Shown: piece after piece, positions 1 to 5,934 of the stretch
Numbering within the stretch: the stretch's first letter is position 1
Layout: every line of letters starts with the position of its first letter
Origin: Paracoccaceae bacterium
GTDB lineage: Bacteria > Pseudomonadota > Alphaproteobacteria > Rhodobacterales > Rhodobacteraceae
Assembly (NCBI GenBank): GCA_026982255.1
Contig: JALSHL010000330.1
Location: forward strand, 1 to 7,414
Length of the DNA stretch: 7,414 nt
Reading direction: 5' to 3'
Notes under the pieces: model-generated
What the model saw: only the letters and a program-made list of their open reading frames with translations
Told to the model about the DNA's origin: nothing
The model's database searches: none
Position numbers and translations under genes: made by a program

Positions 1-995
1 GGCTGGCGTTCGAGGGCGGCATCGCCCACCCCGAAACCCTGCTGGAGGATCGCCCGACCTCGTTCAACGGCTACACCCCGCAGAATTTCGACAAACGGTT
101 CCGCGGCACCCTGACCGCGCGGGCGGCCCTGCAAATGTCGCTGAATATCCCCGCCGTGGCGCTGCTGGATGCGGTCGGTCCGGCGAAGCTGCTGGCCCGC
201 CTGCGCCGTGCGGGGGCCGATCCGGTTCTGCCGGGCGGCCGGATGCCGGGGCTGGCAATCGGGCTGGGCGGTGTCGGCCTGACGCTGGAGGACCTCGTGC
301 GGCTGTTCGGCGCCATCGCGCGCGGCGGCGAACCGATGGACCTGCACGCGACGGGAACGGGGGTGGATACCCCGGTCCGGCAAAGGGTGCTGTCGGAAAA
401 CGCCGCGTGGCAGGTCGGGGATATCCTGCTGGGCACTCCGCCGCCGCTCTATGGTCCGGTCGGGCAAATCGCCTACAAGACGGGGACGTCCTATGGCTAT
501 CGCGACGCATGGGCCATCGGTTTTGACGGGCGGCATGTGATCGGCGTCTGGCTGGGTCGCGCCGATGCCACCCCGCTGCCGGGCGCGCTGGGCGTGGATG
601 TCGCCGCGCCGGTGCTGTTCGAGGCCTTCAGCCGCCTCAAACCCCGCCCCGAGCCGCTGCCTCCTCCGCCGGAATCCGTGCTGACCGTGACCACGCAGGA
701 ACTGCCGCTACCGCTGCAACACTTCCGCAACGGCGACCCGCTGGCCAACCCGAACCGCCCCGAGATCGCCTATCCCCCCGACGGGGCGCGAATTGAAACA
801 GGAGGCGACGCGCTGGTGATCAAGCTGCGACAGGGCCGCCCGCCCTTCACGGTTCTGGTGGACGGCGCCCCGCTGGAAACGGCCCCGTGGGAGCGCGAAG
901 CGACATGGCAACCGCAGGGCCGCGGCTATGCGGTAATCTCGGTGATCGATGCACTGGGGGCGACGGATCAGGCGCGGGTCTGGGTGGAGGATTGA
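1..995 (+). CDS. pbpC: Penicillin-binding protein 1C, C-terminal part (partial at left edge)
   Basis: Class A penicillin-binding protein, a periplasmic, inner-membrane-anchored enzyme of peptidoglycan synthesis. The reading frame is open from base 3 to the TGA at 993-995 (330 residues visible), so the membrane anchor, glycosyltransferase domain and the SxxK active-site serine lie off the left edge. What remains is the second half of the transpeptidase domain: an N-terminal stretch typical of PBP1C (RPTSFNGYTPQNFD, visible residues 19-32), the SxN motif as SLN (46-48, bases 138-146) and the KTG triad as KTGTS (159-163, from base 477). After a proline-rich linker comes a beta-rich domain matching the PBP1C C-terminal domain (about 252-329, with YPPDGARIE and a GRPPFTVLVDG segment), which separates PBP1C from PBP1A and PBP1B. 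In many proteobacteria pbpC lies next to an alpha-2-macroglobulin gene; none is visible here, but it could be upstream. No intrinsic terminator follows the stop. Family assignment is firm; the symbol is by family. Confidence 0.93.
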   Translation, partial: LAFEGGIAHPETLLEDRPTSFNGYTPQNFDKRFRGTLTARAALQMSLNIPAVALLDAVGPAKLLARLRRAGADPVLPGGRMPGLAIGLGGVGLTLEDLVRLFGAIARGGEPMDLHATGTGVDTPVRQRVLSENAAWQVGDILLGTPPPLYGPVGQIAYKTGTSYGYRDAWAIGFDGRHVIGVWLGRADATPLPGALGVDVAAPVLFEAFSRLKPRPEPLPPPPESVLTVTTQELPLPLQHFRNGDPLANPNRPEIAYPPDGARIETGGDALVIKLRQGRPPFTVLVDGAPLETAPWEREATWQPQGRGYAVISVIDALGATDQARVWVED

Positions 996-1000
996 CGAGC

Positions 1001-3496
1001 CTACCCGTCCACCCGTATCGCCGCATTTTTCGGATCATAGGGGCTGTCCTCGACCACCTCGGCGTTCCACAGGTTTTCGAACATTTTCACTTGCACGACC
1101 TGCCCCGTGACCGCCAGTTCCGGCGGCAGGTAGCCCATGCCGATGCTTTTGCCGAAGGCCACGGAATAGCCGCCCGAGGTCAGGCGACCGACTTTCTGCC
1201 CGTCCACATACAGCGCCTCGCGGCCCCAGGGGTCGGCGTCTGCGGGGCCGTCGATTAACAGGGTGACGCATTTGGCGCGGATGCCGGTAGCCTCCATCGC
1301 TGCCTTGCCGTGGAAATCCTTGGACAGATCGACGAAACGCGGCAGGTCGGCCTCCAGCGGGGTGGCGTCGCGGCCGAGCTCCGTGCCGAAGGCGCGATAG
1401 GATTTTTCCTGCCGCAGCCAGTTTTGCGCCCGCGCCCCGACCAGCTTCATGCCGAATTCCGCCCCGGCGTCCTCCAGCAGGTCGAACAGGTAGTTCTGCA
1501 TCTCGATCGGGTGGTGCAGTTCCCAGCCCAGTTCGCCGGTATAGGCAACGCGGATGGCGCGGACGGGGCACATGCCCAGCTCGATATTTTGCGCCGACAG
1601 CCACGGAAAACGCTTGTTGGACAGTGCGGTTTCGGGTTCGGCGTCGCGGATGACCTTTTTCAGCACGTCGCGCGATTTCGGCCCCGCGATGGCGAAGACC
1701 CCGTATTGCGTGGTGACGTTCTGTATTTCGATGTAACCGAATTCGCCCGCCTTGTCCTCGGCCGCCTTGTGCAGATAGTCGCTGTCGTATTCGGTCCAGG
1801 CACCGGCCGAAACCAGATAGTAGTCGTTTTCCCCCTCGCGCACGATGGTGTATTCGGTGCGTGTCGTGCCCTCCGTCGTCAGCGCATAGGTCAGGTTGAT
1901 CCGCCCGACGCGCGGCAGTTTGTTGGTGGTGAACCAGTCCAGAAACGCCGTCGCCCCCGGCCCTTTGACGCGGTGCTTGGTAAAGGCTGTCGCGTCGATC
2001 AGGCCGACGTTCTCGCGGATGGCTTTGGCTTCCTCCACCGCATATTGCCACCAGCCGCCACGGCGGAAGGAGCGGGAATCGTGGTCACTGAACCTTTCGG
2101 GCGCGAAATAGTTCGGGCGCTCCATACCGTTCACCTGCCCGAATTGTGCGCCGCGCGCTTTCATGCGGTCATAGCACGGGGCGGTGCGCAGCGGGCGGCA
2201 GGCCTCGCGCTCCTCGTCCGGGTGGTGCAGAATGTAGACGTGGTTGTAGCATTCCTCGTTCTTGCGGGCGGCGTATTCCGTGGTCATCCAGTCGCCGTAG
2301 CGTTTGGGGTCGAGCGACGCCATGTCGATTTCCGCCTCGCCCTCCACCATCATTTGCGCCAGATAATAGCCCGTGCCACCGGCGGCGGTGATGCCGAAGC
2401 TGAACCCCTCGGCCAGCCACATGTTGCGCAAGCCCGGCGCGGGGCCGACCAGCGGGTTGCCGTCGGGCGTGTAGCAGATCGGGCCGTTGAAATCGTCTTT
2501 CAACCCGATATGCTCGGTCGAGGGCATCCGGTGGATCATCGCCATATACTGTTCCTCGATCCGCTCCAGATCGAGCGGGAACAGGTCGGCGCGGAAGCTG
2601 TCCGGCACCCCGTATTCGAACCGCGCAGGCGCGCCCTTTTCATACACGCCGAGGATCCAGCCGCCGCGTTCCTCGCGCACATAGGATTGCGCGTCGGCGT
2701 CGCGGATGACGGGGTGTTCGGGGTTGGTCTTGCGCCATTCCTGCAAGGCTGGGTCCACGTCGGTAACGATGAACTGGTGTTCCACGGGGATGGCGGGCAT
2801 CTTGATGCCCAGCTGTTTCGCCGTGCGCTGCGCATGGTTGCCGGTGCAGGTAACCACATGTTCGGCGCGAATCTCGAAGGTCTCGTCCGAGGGCACAAGG
2901 TTGCCGCCCTTTTCCACCATCACCACGCCGCGCACGATCCATTCGGAGCCGGTCCATTCATAGCTGTCCACCTGCCGTTTGCGGATGATTTCCACCCCGC
3001 GTTGCCGCGCGCCCTTGGCCATCGCCATGGTCACATCGGCGGGGTTTATATAGCCGTCGGTGGGATGATAGAGCGCGCCCTGCAAATCTTCGGTGCGGAT
3101 CAGGGGCCAACGCTGTTTGATCTGTTCGGGCGTCAGGAATTCATGCGGAATCCCGACGGAATCGGCGGTGGTGGCATAGAGCATGAATTCATCCATGCGG
3201 TCCTGTGTTTGCGCCATGCGCAGGTTGCCGACGACCGAGAACCCTGCGTTCAGGCCGGTTTCCGCCTCCAGCGTTTTATAGAATTTCACCGAATAGTCGT
3301 GGATATGGCTGGTGGCATACCCCATGTTGAACAGCGGCAGCAATCCGGCGGCGTGCCATGTGGAGCCGCTGGTCAACTCGTCCCGTTCCAGCAGCACAAC
3401 GTCCTTCCATCCCGCTTTGGCAAGGTGATAGGCGATCGAGGCCCCGACGACTCCGCCGCCGATGACCAGGGCTTTTACATGGGTGTGTGTGGACAT
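1001..3496 (-). CDS. FAD-dependent dimethylglycine/sarcosine dehydrogenase family protein (DAO + GcvT domains)
   Basis: An 831-residue two-part oxidoreductase. The family oxidatively removes an N-methyl group from dimethylglycine, sarcosine or similar N-methyl amines on FAD and passes the carbon to tetrahydrofolate, giving 5,10-methylene-THF. Seen in the sequence: a dinucleotide-binding GGGVVG at residues 13-18 with the ribose-binding acidic residue in LLERDE (35-40); TWHAAGL (46-52), whose His48 aligns with the histidine that carries covalent FAD in mitochondrial dimethylglycine dehydrogenase; a DAO fold to about 381; the central domain of this family (about 384-440); a GcvT-like folate domain (about 442-716) with YTGELGWEL (652-660); and a GcvT C-terminal barrel (about 741-826). 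Length and order match dimethylglycine dehydrogenase (about 830-860). The ATG at 3496 is preferred over the one 12 bases upstream because GGAG sits 6 bases before it. No glycine-betaine or sarcosine oxidase genes adjoin it, and roseobacters carry many paralogues, so the exact substrate is open. No signal peptide; cytoplasmic. Confidence 0.9.
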   Translation of the reverse strand: MSTHTHVKALVIGGGVVGASIAYHLAKAGWKDVVLLERDELTSGSTWHAAGLLPLFNMGYATSHIHDYSVKFYKTLEAETGLNAGFSVVGNLRMAQTQDRMDEFMLYATTADSVGIPHEFLTPEQIKQRWPLIRTEDLQGALYHPTDGYINPADVTMAMAKGARQRGVEIIRKRQVDSYEWTGSEWIVRGVVMVEKGGNLVPSDETFEIRAEHVVTCTGNHAQRTAKQLGIKMPAIPVEHQFIVTDVDPALQEWRKTNPEHPVIRDADAQSYVREERGGWILGVYEKGAPARFEYGVPDSFRADLFPLDLERIEEQYMAMIHRMPSTEHIGLKDDFNGPICYTPDGNPLVGPAPGLRNMWLAEGFSFGITAAGGTGYYLAQMMVEGEAEIDMASLDPKRYGDWMTTEYAARKNEECYNHVYILHHPDEEREACRPLRTAPCYDRMKARGAQFGQVNGMERPNYFAPERFSDHDSRSFRRGGWWQYAVEEAKAIRENVGLIDATAFTKHRVKGPGATAFLDWFTTNKLPRVGRINLTYALTTEGTTRTEYTIVREGENDYYLVSAGAWTEYDSDYLHKAAEDKAGEFGYIEIQNVTTQYGVFAIAGPKSRDVLKKVIRDAEPETALSNKRFPWLSAQNIELGMCPVRAIRVAYTGELGWELHHPIEMQNYLFDLLEDAGAEFGMKLVGARAQNWLRQEKSYRAFGTELGRDATPLEADLPRFVDLSKDFHGKAAMEATGIRAKCVTLLIDGPADADPWGREALYVDGQKVGRLTSGGYSVAFGKSIGMGYLPPELAVTGQVVQVKMFENLWNAEVVEDSPYDPKNAAIRVDG

Positions 3497-3502
3497 GGGG
3501 CG

Positions 3503-3506
3503 CTCC
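3503..3506 (-). promoter_or_regulatory. Ribosome binding site fixing the dehydrogenase start
   Basis: On the minus strand GGAG lies 6 bases before the ATG at 3496. The upstream in-frame ATG at 3508 overlaps this GGAG and has no purine-rich site before it, so translation most likely begins at MSTHTH, 4 residues inside the longest frame. The same GGAG plus 6-base spacing occurs at the EF-hand gene and at panC. Confidence 0.75.
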
Positions 3507-3516
3507 ATAGAAACCG

Positions 3517-3536
3517 GAATATTCTACAGTTTGTAG
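3517..3536. promoter_or_regulatory. Two abutting short palindromes upstream of the dehydrogenase gene; possible promoter/operator
   Basis: A perfect 8-base palindrome GAATATTC (3517-3524) abuts a perfect inverted repeat CTACA-GTT-TGTAG (3524-3536), 20 to 40 bases before the dehydrogenase start. Read on the minus strand they contain TAGAAT (3526-3521), 5 of 6 matches to a sigma-70 -10 box at a sensible distance from the start, but no good -35 box stands 16-18 bases upstream. This is the most AT-rich part of the spacer. A promoter with an overlapping regulator site is plausible but not proven by sequence. Confidence 0.3.
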
Positions 3537-3572
3537 CGGATTGCGCCCGCGGGAAGCAATTTGTCCGACCAA

Positions 3573-3594
3573 ACGGGACGCATTTGCGACCCGT
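3573..3594 (-). terminator. Strong imperfect hairpin after the EF-hand gene, candidate terminator
   Basis: Arms ACGGGACGCA (3573-3582) and TGCGACCCGT (3585-3594) pair at 9 of 10 positions around a TT centre; the one mismatch is A3578/A3589. On the minus strand it lies 44 bases beyond the EF-hand stop and is followed by TTTGG, a poor U-tract. It could end the EF-hand transcript before the dehydrogenase gene. A regulator-binding dyad upstream of the dehydrogenase is the alternative reading. Confidence 0.35.
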
Positions 3595-3609
3595 GGCCGG
3601 AAACCGGCC
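3595..3609. repeat. Perfect hairpin GGCCGG-AAA-CCGGCC
   Basis: A perfect 6-base-pair inverted repeat with an AAA loop (plus strand), directly abutting the 3573-3594 hairpin and sharing four bases with the 3606-3627 one. A near-identical element (GGCCGGA-AAA-TCCGGCC) lies at 4185-4201 on the other side of the EF-hand gene. No U-tract follows on either strand. It may be part of a compound terminator or one copy of a dispersed palindromic element. Confidence 0.5.
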
Positions 3610-3627
3610 CCGCTCGGTGGCGGGACC
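3606..3627 (-). terminator. Hairpin 10 bases past the EF-hand stop, candidate RNA 3' end structure
   Basis: Arms GGCCCCGC (3606-3613) and GCGGGACC (3620-3627) enclose a 6-base loop. One position (C3608/A3625) is mismatched in plus-strand RNA but becomes a G-U wobble in minus-strand RNA, giving 8 continuous pairs only in the EF-hand transcript. This strand asymmetry suggests a function in that transcript. It lacks a U-tract and overlaps the 3595-3609 hairpin, so the two are mutually exclusive folds. Confidence 0.3.
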
Positions 3628-3637
3628 GGAAATCGGA

Positions 3638-4078
3638 TCAGCCCATCGGGCCGAAATCGTCTTTGGTCACAACACCGTCGCCGTTCCGGTCGAGCAGGGC
3701 AAGCCAGTCGGCGGATTTGCCAAGGAATTCTTCGAGTGTGACCGAGCCGTCGCCGTCAACATCGTTGAAAGCAAGGGTGAAACCGGCAGCGGCTTTGCGC
3801 TCTCCGCCGTTTCCGGCGTCGGCTCCGTGGGCATTTTCACGCGCAGCATCAAAGAAAGCATACTCTTCGGCGCTCAGAACACCGTCATTGTTTTCATCGA
3901 AGCTTGCGAAAATATCCGACCGGCGGGATGCGGCTTCTTCGATCGTTACCTGACCATCCGCATTCTGGTCCCATTCGTCCAGAAATTTGGCGCCCGGGAC
4001 GGCACCGCCATGACTTCCGGCAAAGGCGGAAGTAGCAAGGATTGTGGCAGCGGTTGCAGATATCAGAAAGGTTTTCAT
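3638..4078 (-). CDS. Exported four-EF-hand calcium-binding protein
   Basis: A 146-residue protein that probably binds calcium outside the cytoplasm. Residues 1-20 form a Sec signal peptide (MKT, hydrophobic run, Ala-Phe-Ala before Gly21). The mature part holds four canonical 12-residue EF loops: DQNADGQVTIEE (37-48), DENNDGVLSAEE (61-72), DVDGDGSVTLEE (106-117) and DRNGDGVVTKDD (130-141). All have Asp at position 1, Asp/Asn at 3, Asp at 5, Gly at 6 and Glu/Asp at 12, so all look able to bind metal. Loops 1-2 and 3-4 form two pairs joined by a Gly/Ala-rich linker (about 83-99). No transmembrane, enzyme or cell-wall anchor domain is present. The ATG at 4078 is chosen because it begins the signal peptide and has GGAG 6 bases upstream; the frame extends 25 codons further but that stretch looks like leader. 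It is transcribed divergently from panC and lies upstream of the dehydrogenase with a hairpin-rich gap, so it is probably its own unit. The biological role is unknown: calcium buffer, sensor or partner of an exported enzyme are all possible. Confidence 0.88.
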   Translation of the reverse strand: MKTFLISATAATILATSAFAGSHGGAVPGAKFLDEWDQNADGQVTIEEAASRRSDIFASFDENNDGVLSAEEYAFFDAARENAHGADAGNGGERKAAAGFTLAFNDVDGDGSVTLEEFLGKSADWLALLDRNGDGVVTKDDFGPMG

Positions 4079-4147
4079 AGTGTTCTCCGGTTTCGGGTTA
4101 AAGACAGGCAGCAGATAGGCGCTTGTAGTGAGTTTGCAATAACCCTG

Positions 4148-4180
4148 CGGCATTTTTACACATTATTATGGTAAATACCG
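4148..4180. other. AT-rich imperfect dyad in the divergent region
   Basis: CGGCATTT (4148-4155) pairs with AAATACCG (4173-4180), with one mismatch (C4151/A4177). The arms continue inward as AC (4158-4159) against GT (4171-4172) after a two-base bulge, around the AT-rich centre ACATTATTAT. It covers both -10-like hexamers, so it may be an operator for the EF-hand gene, panC or both. Chance is not excluded in such AT-rich DNA. Confidence 0.3.
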
Positions 4181-4184
4181 GTTT

Positions 4185-4201
4185 GGCCGGAAAATCCGGC
4201 C
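4185..4201. repeat. Perfect hairpin GGCCGGA-AAA-TCCGGCC in the panC leader region
   Basis: A perfect 7-base-pair inverted repeat with an AAA loop, 64 bases before the panC start and about 107 bases upstream of the EF-hand start. It is followed on the plus strand by CTTCCCCCC, not a U-tract, so it is not a standard terminator. It is nearly the same as the hairpin at 3595-3609, which places one copy on each side of the EF-hand gene. Confidence 0.5.
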
Positions 4202-4252
4202 CTTCCCCCCGGGGCCAATGCAGGTTATTCTGCAATGCAGCATAATGGCATC

Positions 4253-4258
4253 GGGGAG
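4253..4258 (+). promoter_or_regulatory. Ribosome binding site fixing a GTG start for panC
   Basis: GGGGAG ends 6 bases before the GTG at 4265. The ATG at 4235, which opens the longer frame, has no comparable site before it. Starting at the GTG also makes the protein N-terminus line up with other PanC proteins (the GTG-encoded Met, then QIFES, against MLIIET in E. coli). Confidence 0.75.
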
Positions 4259-4264
4259 TTGCAG

Positions 4265-5116
4265 GTGCAGATATTCGAATCCAGATCCGCCTTGCGTGAT
4301 TATCTGTCAACACGGCGCGACGGCAGGGTCGCGCTGGTGCCGACGATGGGTTTCCTGCACGCGGGCCATATGGCGCTGGTGGCGGCGGCGCGGGCGCGGG
4401 GCGATACCGTGGTTGCCAGCCTGTTTGTCAACCCGACCCAGTTCGGCGAGGCGGCGGATCTGGCGGCCTATCCGCGTGACGAGACCCGCGATATGGCGAT
4501 GTTCCGGCAGGGTGGCGTCGATGCGGTTTTCATGCCTCCGGTTGACGAGATGTATGCCCCCGATGCCGAAACCGTTGTCGAAGTGACCGAATTGTCGAAA
4601 GTGCTGACCGGCGCCGTGCGGCCCGGCCATTTTCGCGGTGTGACCACCGTGGTGGCCAAGCTGTTCAACATCGTGCAACCCGATCTGGCGTTTTTCGGCG
4701 AAAAGGATTTCCAGCAGTTGCAGGTGATCCGCCGGATGGTAAAGGACCTCGACTTTCCCGTTGAAATCGTCGGCGTGCCGACAGTGCGCGAGGCTGACGG
4801 GCTGGCCATGTCCTCGCGCAATGTCCGTCTGGGTGCAGAGGACCGCGCGGCGGCGGTTGTGCTGTCCCGCGCGCTGTTCGCGGCGGCGGAACGTTGCAGG
4901 GACGGGGCGAGCGCCGAAGAACTGCAGGAATTCATCACGAAAACCATCGCGGCAGAGCCGCGGGCCGATATCATGGGCGTGGACCTGTGCGATGCCGAAA
5001 CGCTGGAACCGGCAACGGGCGAAATCACCCGTCCGGTTGTGGCCTTGCTGGCCGTGGCATTCGGTGATGTATTGTTAATCGACCAGCATGTGCTGAACCC
5101 CGACGCAGGAGCCTGA
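4265..5116 (+). CDS. panC: Pantothenate synthetase (pantoate--beta-alanine ligase)
   Basis: Joins D-pantoate and beta-alanine using ATP, through a pantoyl-adenylate intermediate, to give pantothenate, the precursor of coenzyme A; cytoplasmic. With the GTG start it has 283 residues, the usual length for the family. Seen motifs of this nucleotidyltransferase-superfamily enzyme: PTMG (26-29), the HIGH-type ATP site HAGH (32-35), SLFVNPTQFG (52-61), the GHFRGVTTVVAKLFN block (121-135), FGEKDFQQLQ (144-153) and the KMSKS-equivalent MSSRN (182-186). All catalytic blocks are intact. Its stop (TGA 5114-5116) is 2 bases before panB, and the panB ribosome site lies inside its last codons, so the two are co-transcribed and probably translationally coupled. 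An alternative ATG at 4235 would add 10 residues (MQHNGIGELQ) that resemble nothing in the family and overlap the ribosome site. Confidence 0.97.
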   Translation: MQIFESRSALRDYLSTRRDGRVALVPTMGFLHAGHMALVAAARARGDTVVASLFVNPTQFGEAADLAAYPRDETRDMAMFRQGGVDAVFMPPVDEMYAPDAETVVEVTELSKVLTGAVRPGHFRGVTTVVAKLFNIVQPDLAFFGEKDFQQLQVIRRMVKDLDFPVEIVGVPTVREADGLAMSSRNVRLGAEDRAAAVVLSRALFAAAERCRDGASAEELQEFITKTIAAEPRADIMGVDLCDAETLEPATGEITRPVVALLAVAFGDVLLIDQHVLNPDAGA

Positions 5117-5118
5117 AA

Positions 5119-5925
5119 ATGAGTGTCCAGAAAACCGTCCGCCGCATTACCGTGCCGCAAATCCGCAATCGCAAGGGCGGCGAGCCGATCGTCTCGCTGA
5201 CCTCCTATCATGCGCATACGGCGGCGATTGTCGACAAATATGCCGATTTCATTCTGGTTGGCGACTCGCTGGGCATGGTAATGCACGGGATGGATTCGAC
5301 CATCGGCGTGCCGCTTGACCTGATGATCATGCACGGGCGCGCCGTGGTGCGCGGCACCGAACGGGCGCTGATCGTGGTGGACCTGCCCTTCGGCACCTAC
5401 GAGGAAAGCCCGCAGGTGGCTTTCCGCAACGCGGCGCAGGTGATGAAGGAAACCGGCTGCGGCGCGGTGAAACTGGAAGGCGGCGCGCGCATGGCCGAAA
5501 CCATCCGGTTTCTGGTGGAACGCGGCATTCCGGTGATGGCGCATATCGGCCTGACCCCGCAATCGAGTCATGTCATGGGCGGCTTCAAGACCCAGGGCCG
5601 CGATCAGGACACATGGCCCGCGCACGAGGCCGACGCCAAGGCTGTGGCCGACGCCGGCGCCTTTGCCGTGGTGCTGGAGGGCATGGTGGAGCCGTTGGCG
5701 GCAAAGATCAGCAGGCAGATCGACATTCCGACCATCGGCATCGGCGCCTCGGCCGAATGCGACGGCCAGATTCTGGTGCTGGAGGATATGCTGGGCCTGA
5801 ACCCGACACCGCCGAAATTCGTCAAGGTTTACGGCGATTTGGGCGACGGGATCGAACGGGCGGTGCGTTCCTATGCCGAGGAAGTGAAGGCGCGCAGTTT
5901 CCCCGACGAGAAAAACACCTATTAA
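5119..5925 (+). CDS. panB: 3-methyl-2-oxobutanoate hydroxymethyltransferase (ketopantoate hydroxymethyltransferase)
   Basis: Transfers a one-carbon unit from 5,10-methylene-THF to 2-oxoisovalerate to make ketopantoate, the first committed step towards pantothenate; cytoplasmic TIM-barrel enzyme. It has 268 residues, normal for PanB. Visible key residues: Asp49 in VGDSLGM and Asp88 in VVDLPFG (magnesium ligands in the family), the KLEGG block (118-122, Glu120), HIGLTPQS (142-149), Glu187 in VVLEGMVEPLA (the position of the catalytic glutamate, E. coli Glu181) and IPTIGIGA (199-206 region). The position that is TAYD in E. coli reads TSYH (28-31), a difference not expected to remove activity. 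AGGAG (5107-5111) stands 7 bases before the ATG. The step between PanB and PanC, ketopantoate reduction (PanE or IlvC), is not encoded in the window. Confidence 0.97.
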   Translation: MSVQKTVRRITVPQIRNRKGGEPIVSLTSYHAHTAAIVDKYADFILVGDSLGMVMHGMDSTIGVPLDLMIMHGRAVVRGTERALIVVDLPFGTYEESPQVAFRNAAQVMKETGCGAVKLEGGARMAETIRFLVERGIPVMAHIGLTPQSSHVMGGFKTQGRDQDTWPAHEADAKAVADAGAFAVVLEGMVEPLAAKISRQIDIPTIGIGASAECDGQILVLEDMLGLNPTPPKFVKVYGDLGDGIERAVRSYAEEVKARSFPDEKNTY

Positions 5926-5934
5926 GGAACCCCG

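Larger units (their letters stand above)
4079..4264. promoter_or_regulatory. Divergent control region between the EF-hand gene and panC
   Basis: This 186-base gap must carry the promoters for the leftward EF-hand gene and the rightward panC operon. It contains the EF-hand ribosome site (GGAG on the minus strand, 4088-4085), an AT-rich core at 4151-4177, a GC hairpin at 4185-4201, and the panC ribosome site at 4253-4258. TATTAT (4164-4169, plus) and CATAAT (4170-4165, minus) each match a -10 box at 5 of 6 positions, but neither has a convincing -35 box, so no promoter can be fixed. No known riboswitch or regulator motif is recognised. Confidence 0.5.

Noticed and set aside
887..1258. A 123-codon plus-strand frame spanning the pbpC end and the dehydrogenase end.
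   Set aside because: Out of frame with pbpC and antisense to the dehydrogenase; glycine-rich, no motif.
1035..2051. A 338-codon minus-strand frame inside the dehydrogenase gene, considered as a frameshifted copy.
   Set aside because: The dehydrogenase is continuous and complete in its own frame; this is only the shifted reading of the same DNA.
4079..4153. A 25-codon N-terminal extension of the EF-hand protein starting at ATG 4153.
   Set aside because: It would bury the signal peptide and lacks a ribosome site, while ATG 4078 has GGAG 6 bases upstream.
1310..4174. A 954-codon open frame on the plus strand, longer than any minus-strand gene it covers.
   Set aside because: It runs antisense through both the dehydrogenase and the EF-hand gene, whose products are clearly recognisable. 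Its translation is low-complexity (rich in Arg, Gly, Ala, His, Val) with no domain, and it crosses a non-coding spacer. It is an effect of high GC content.
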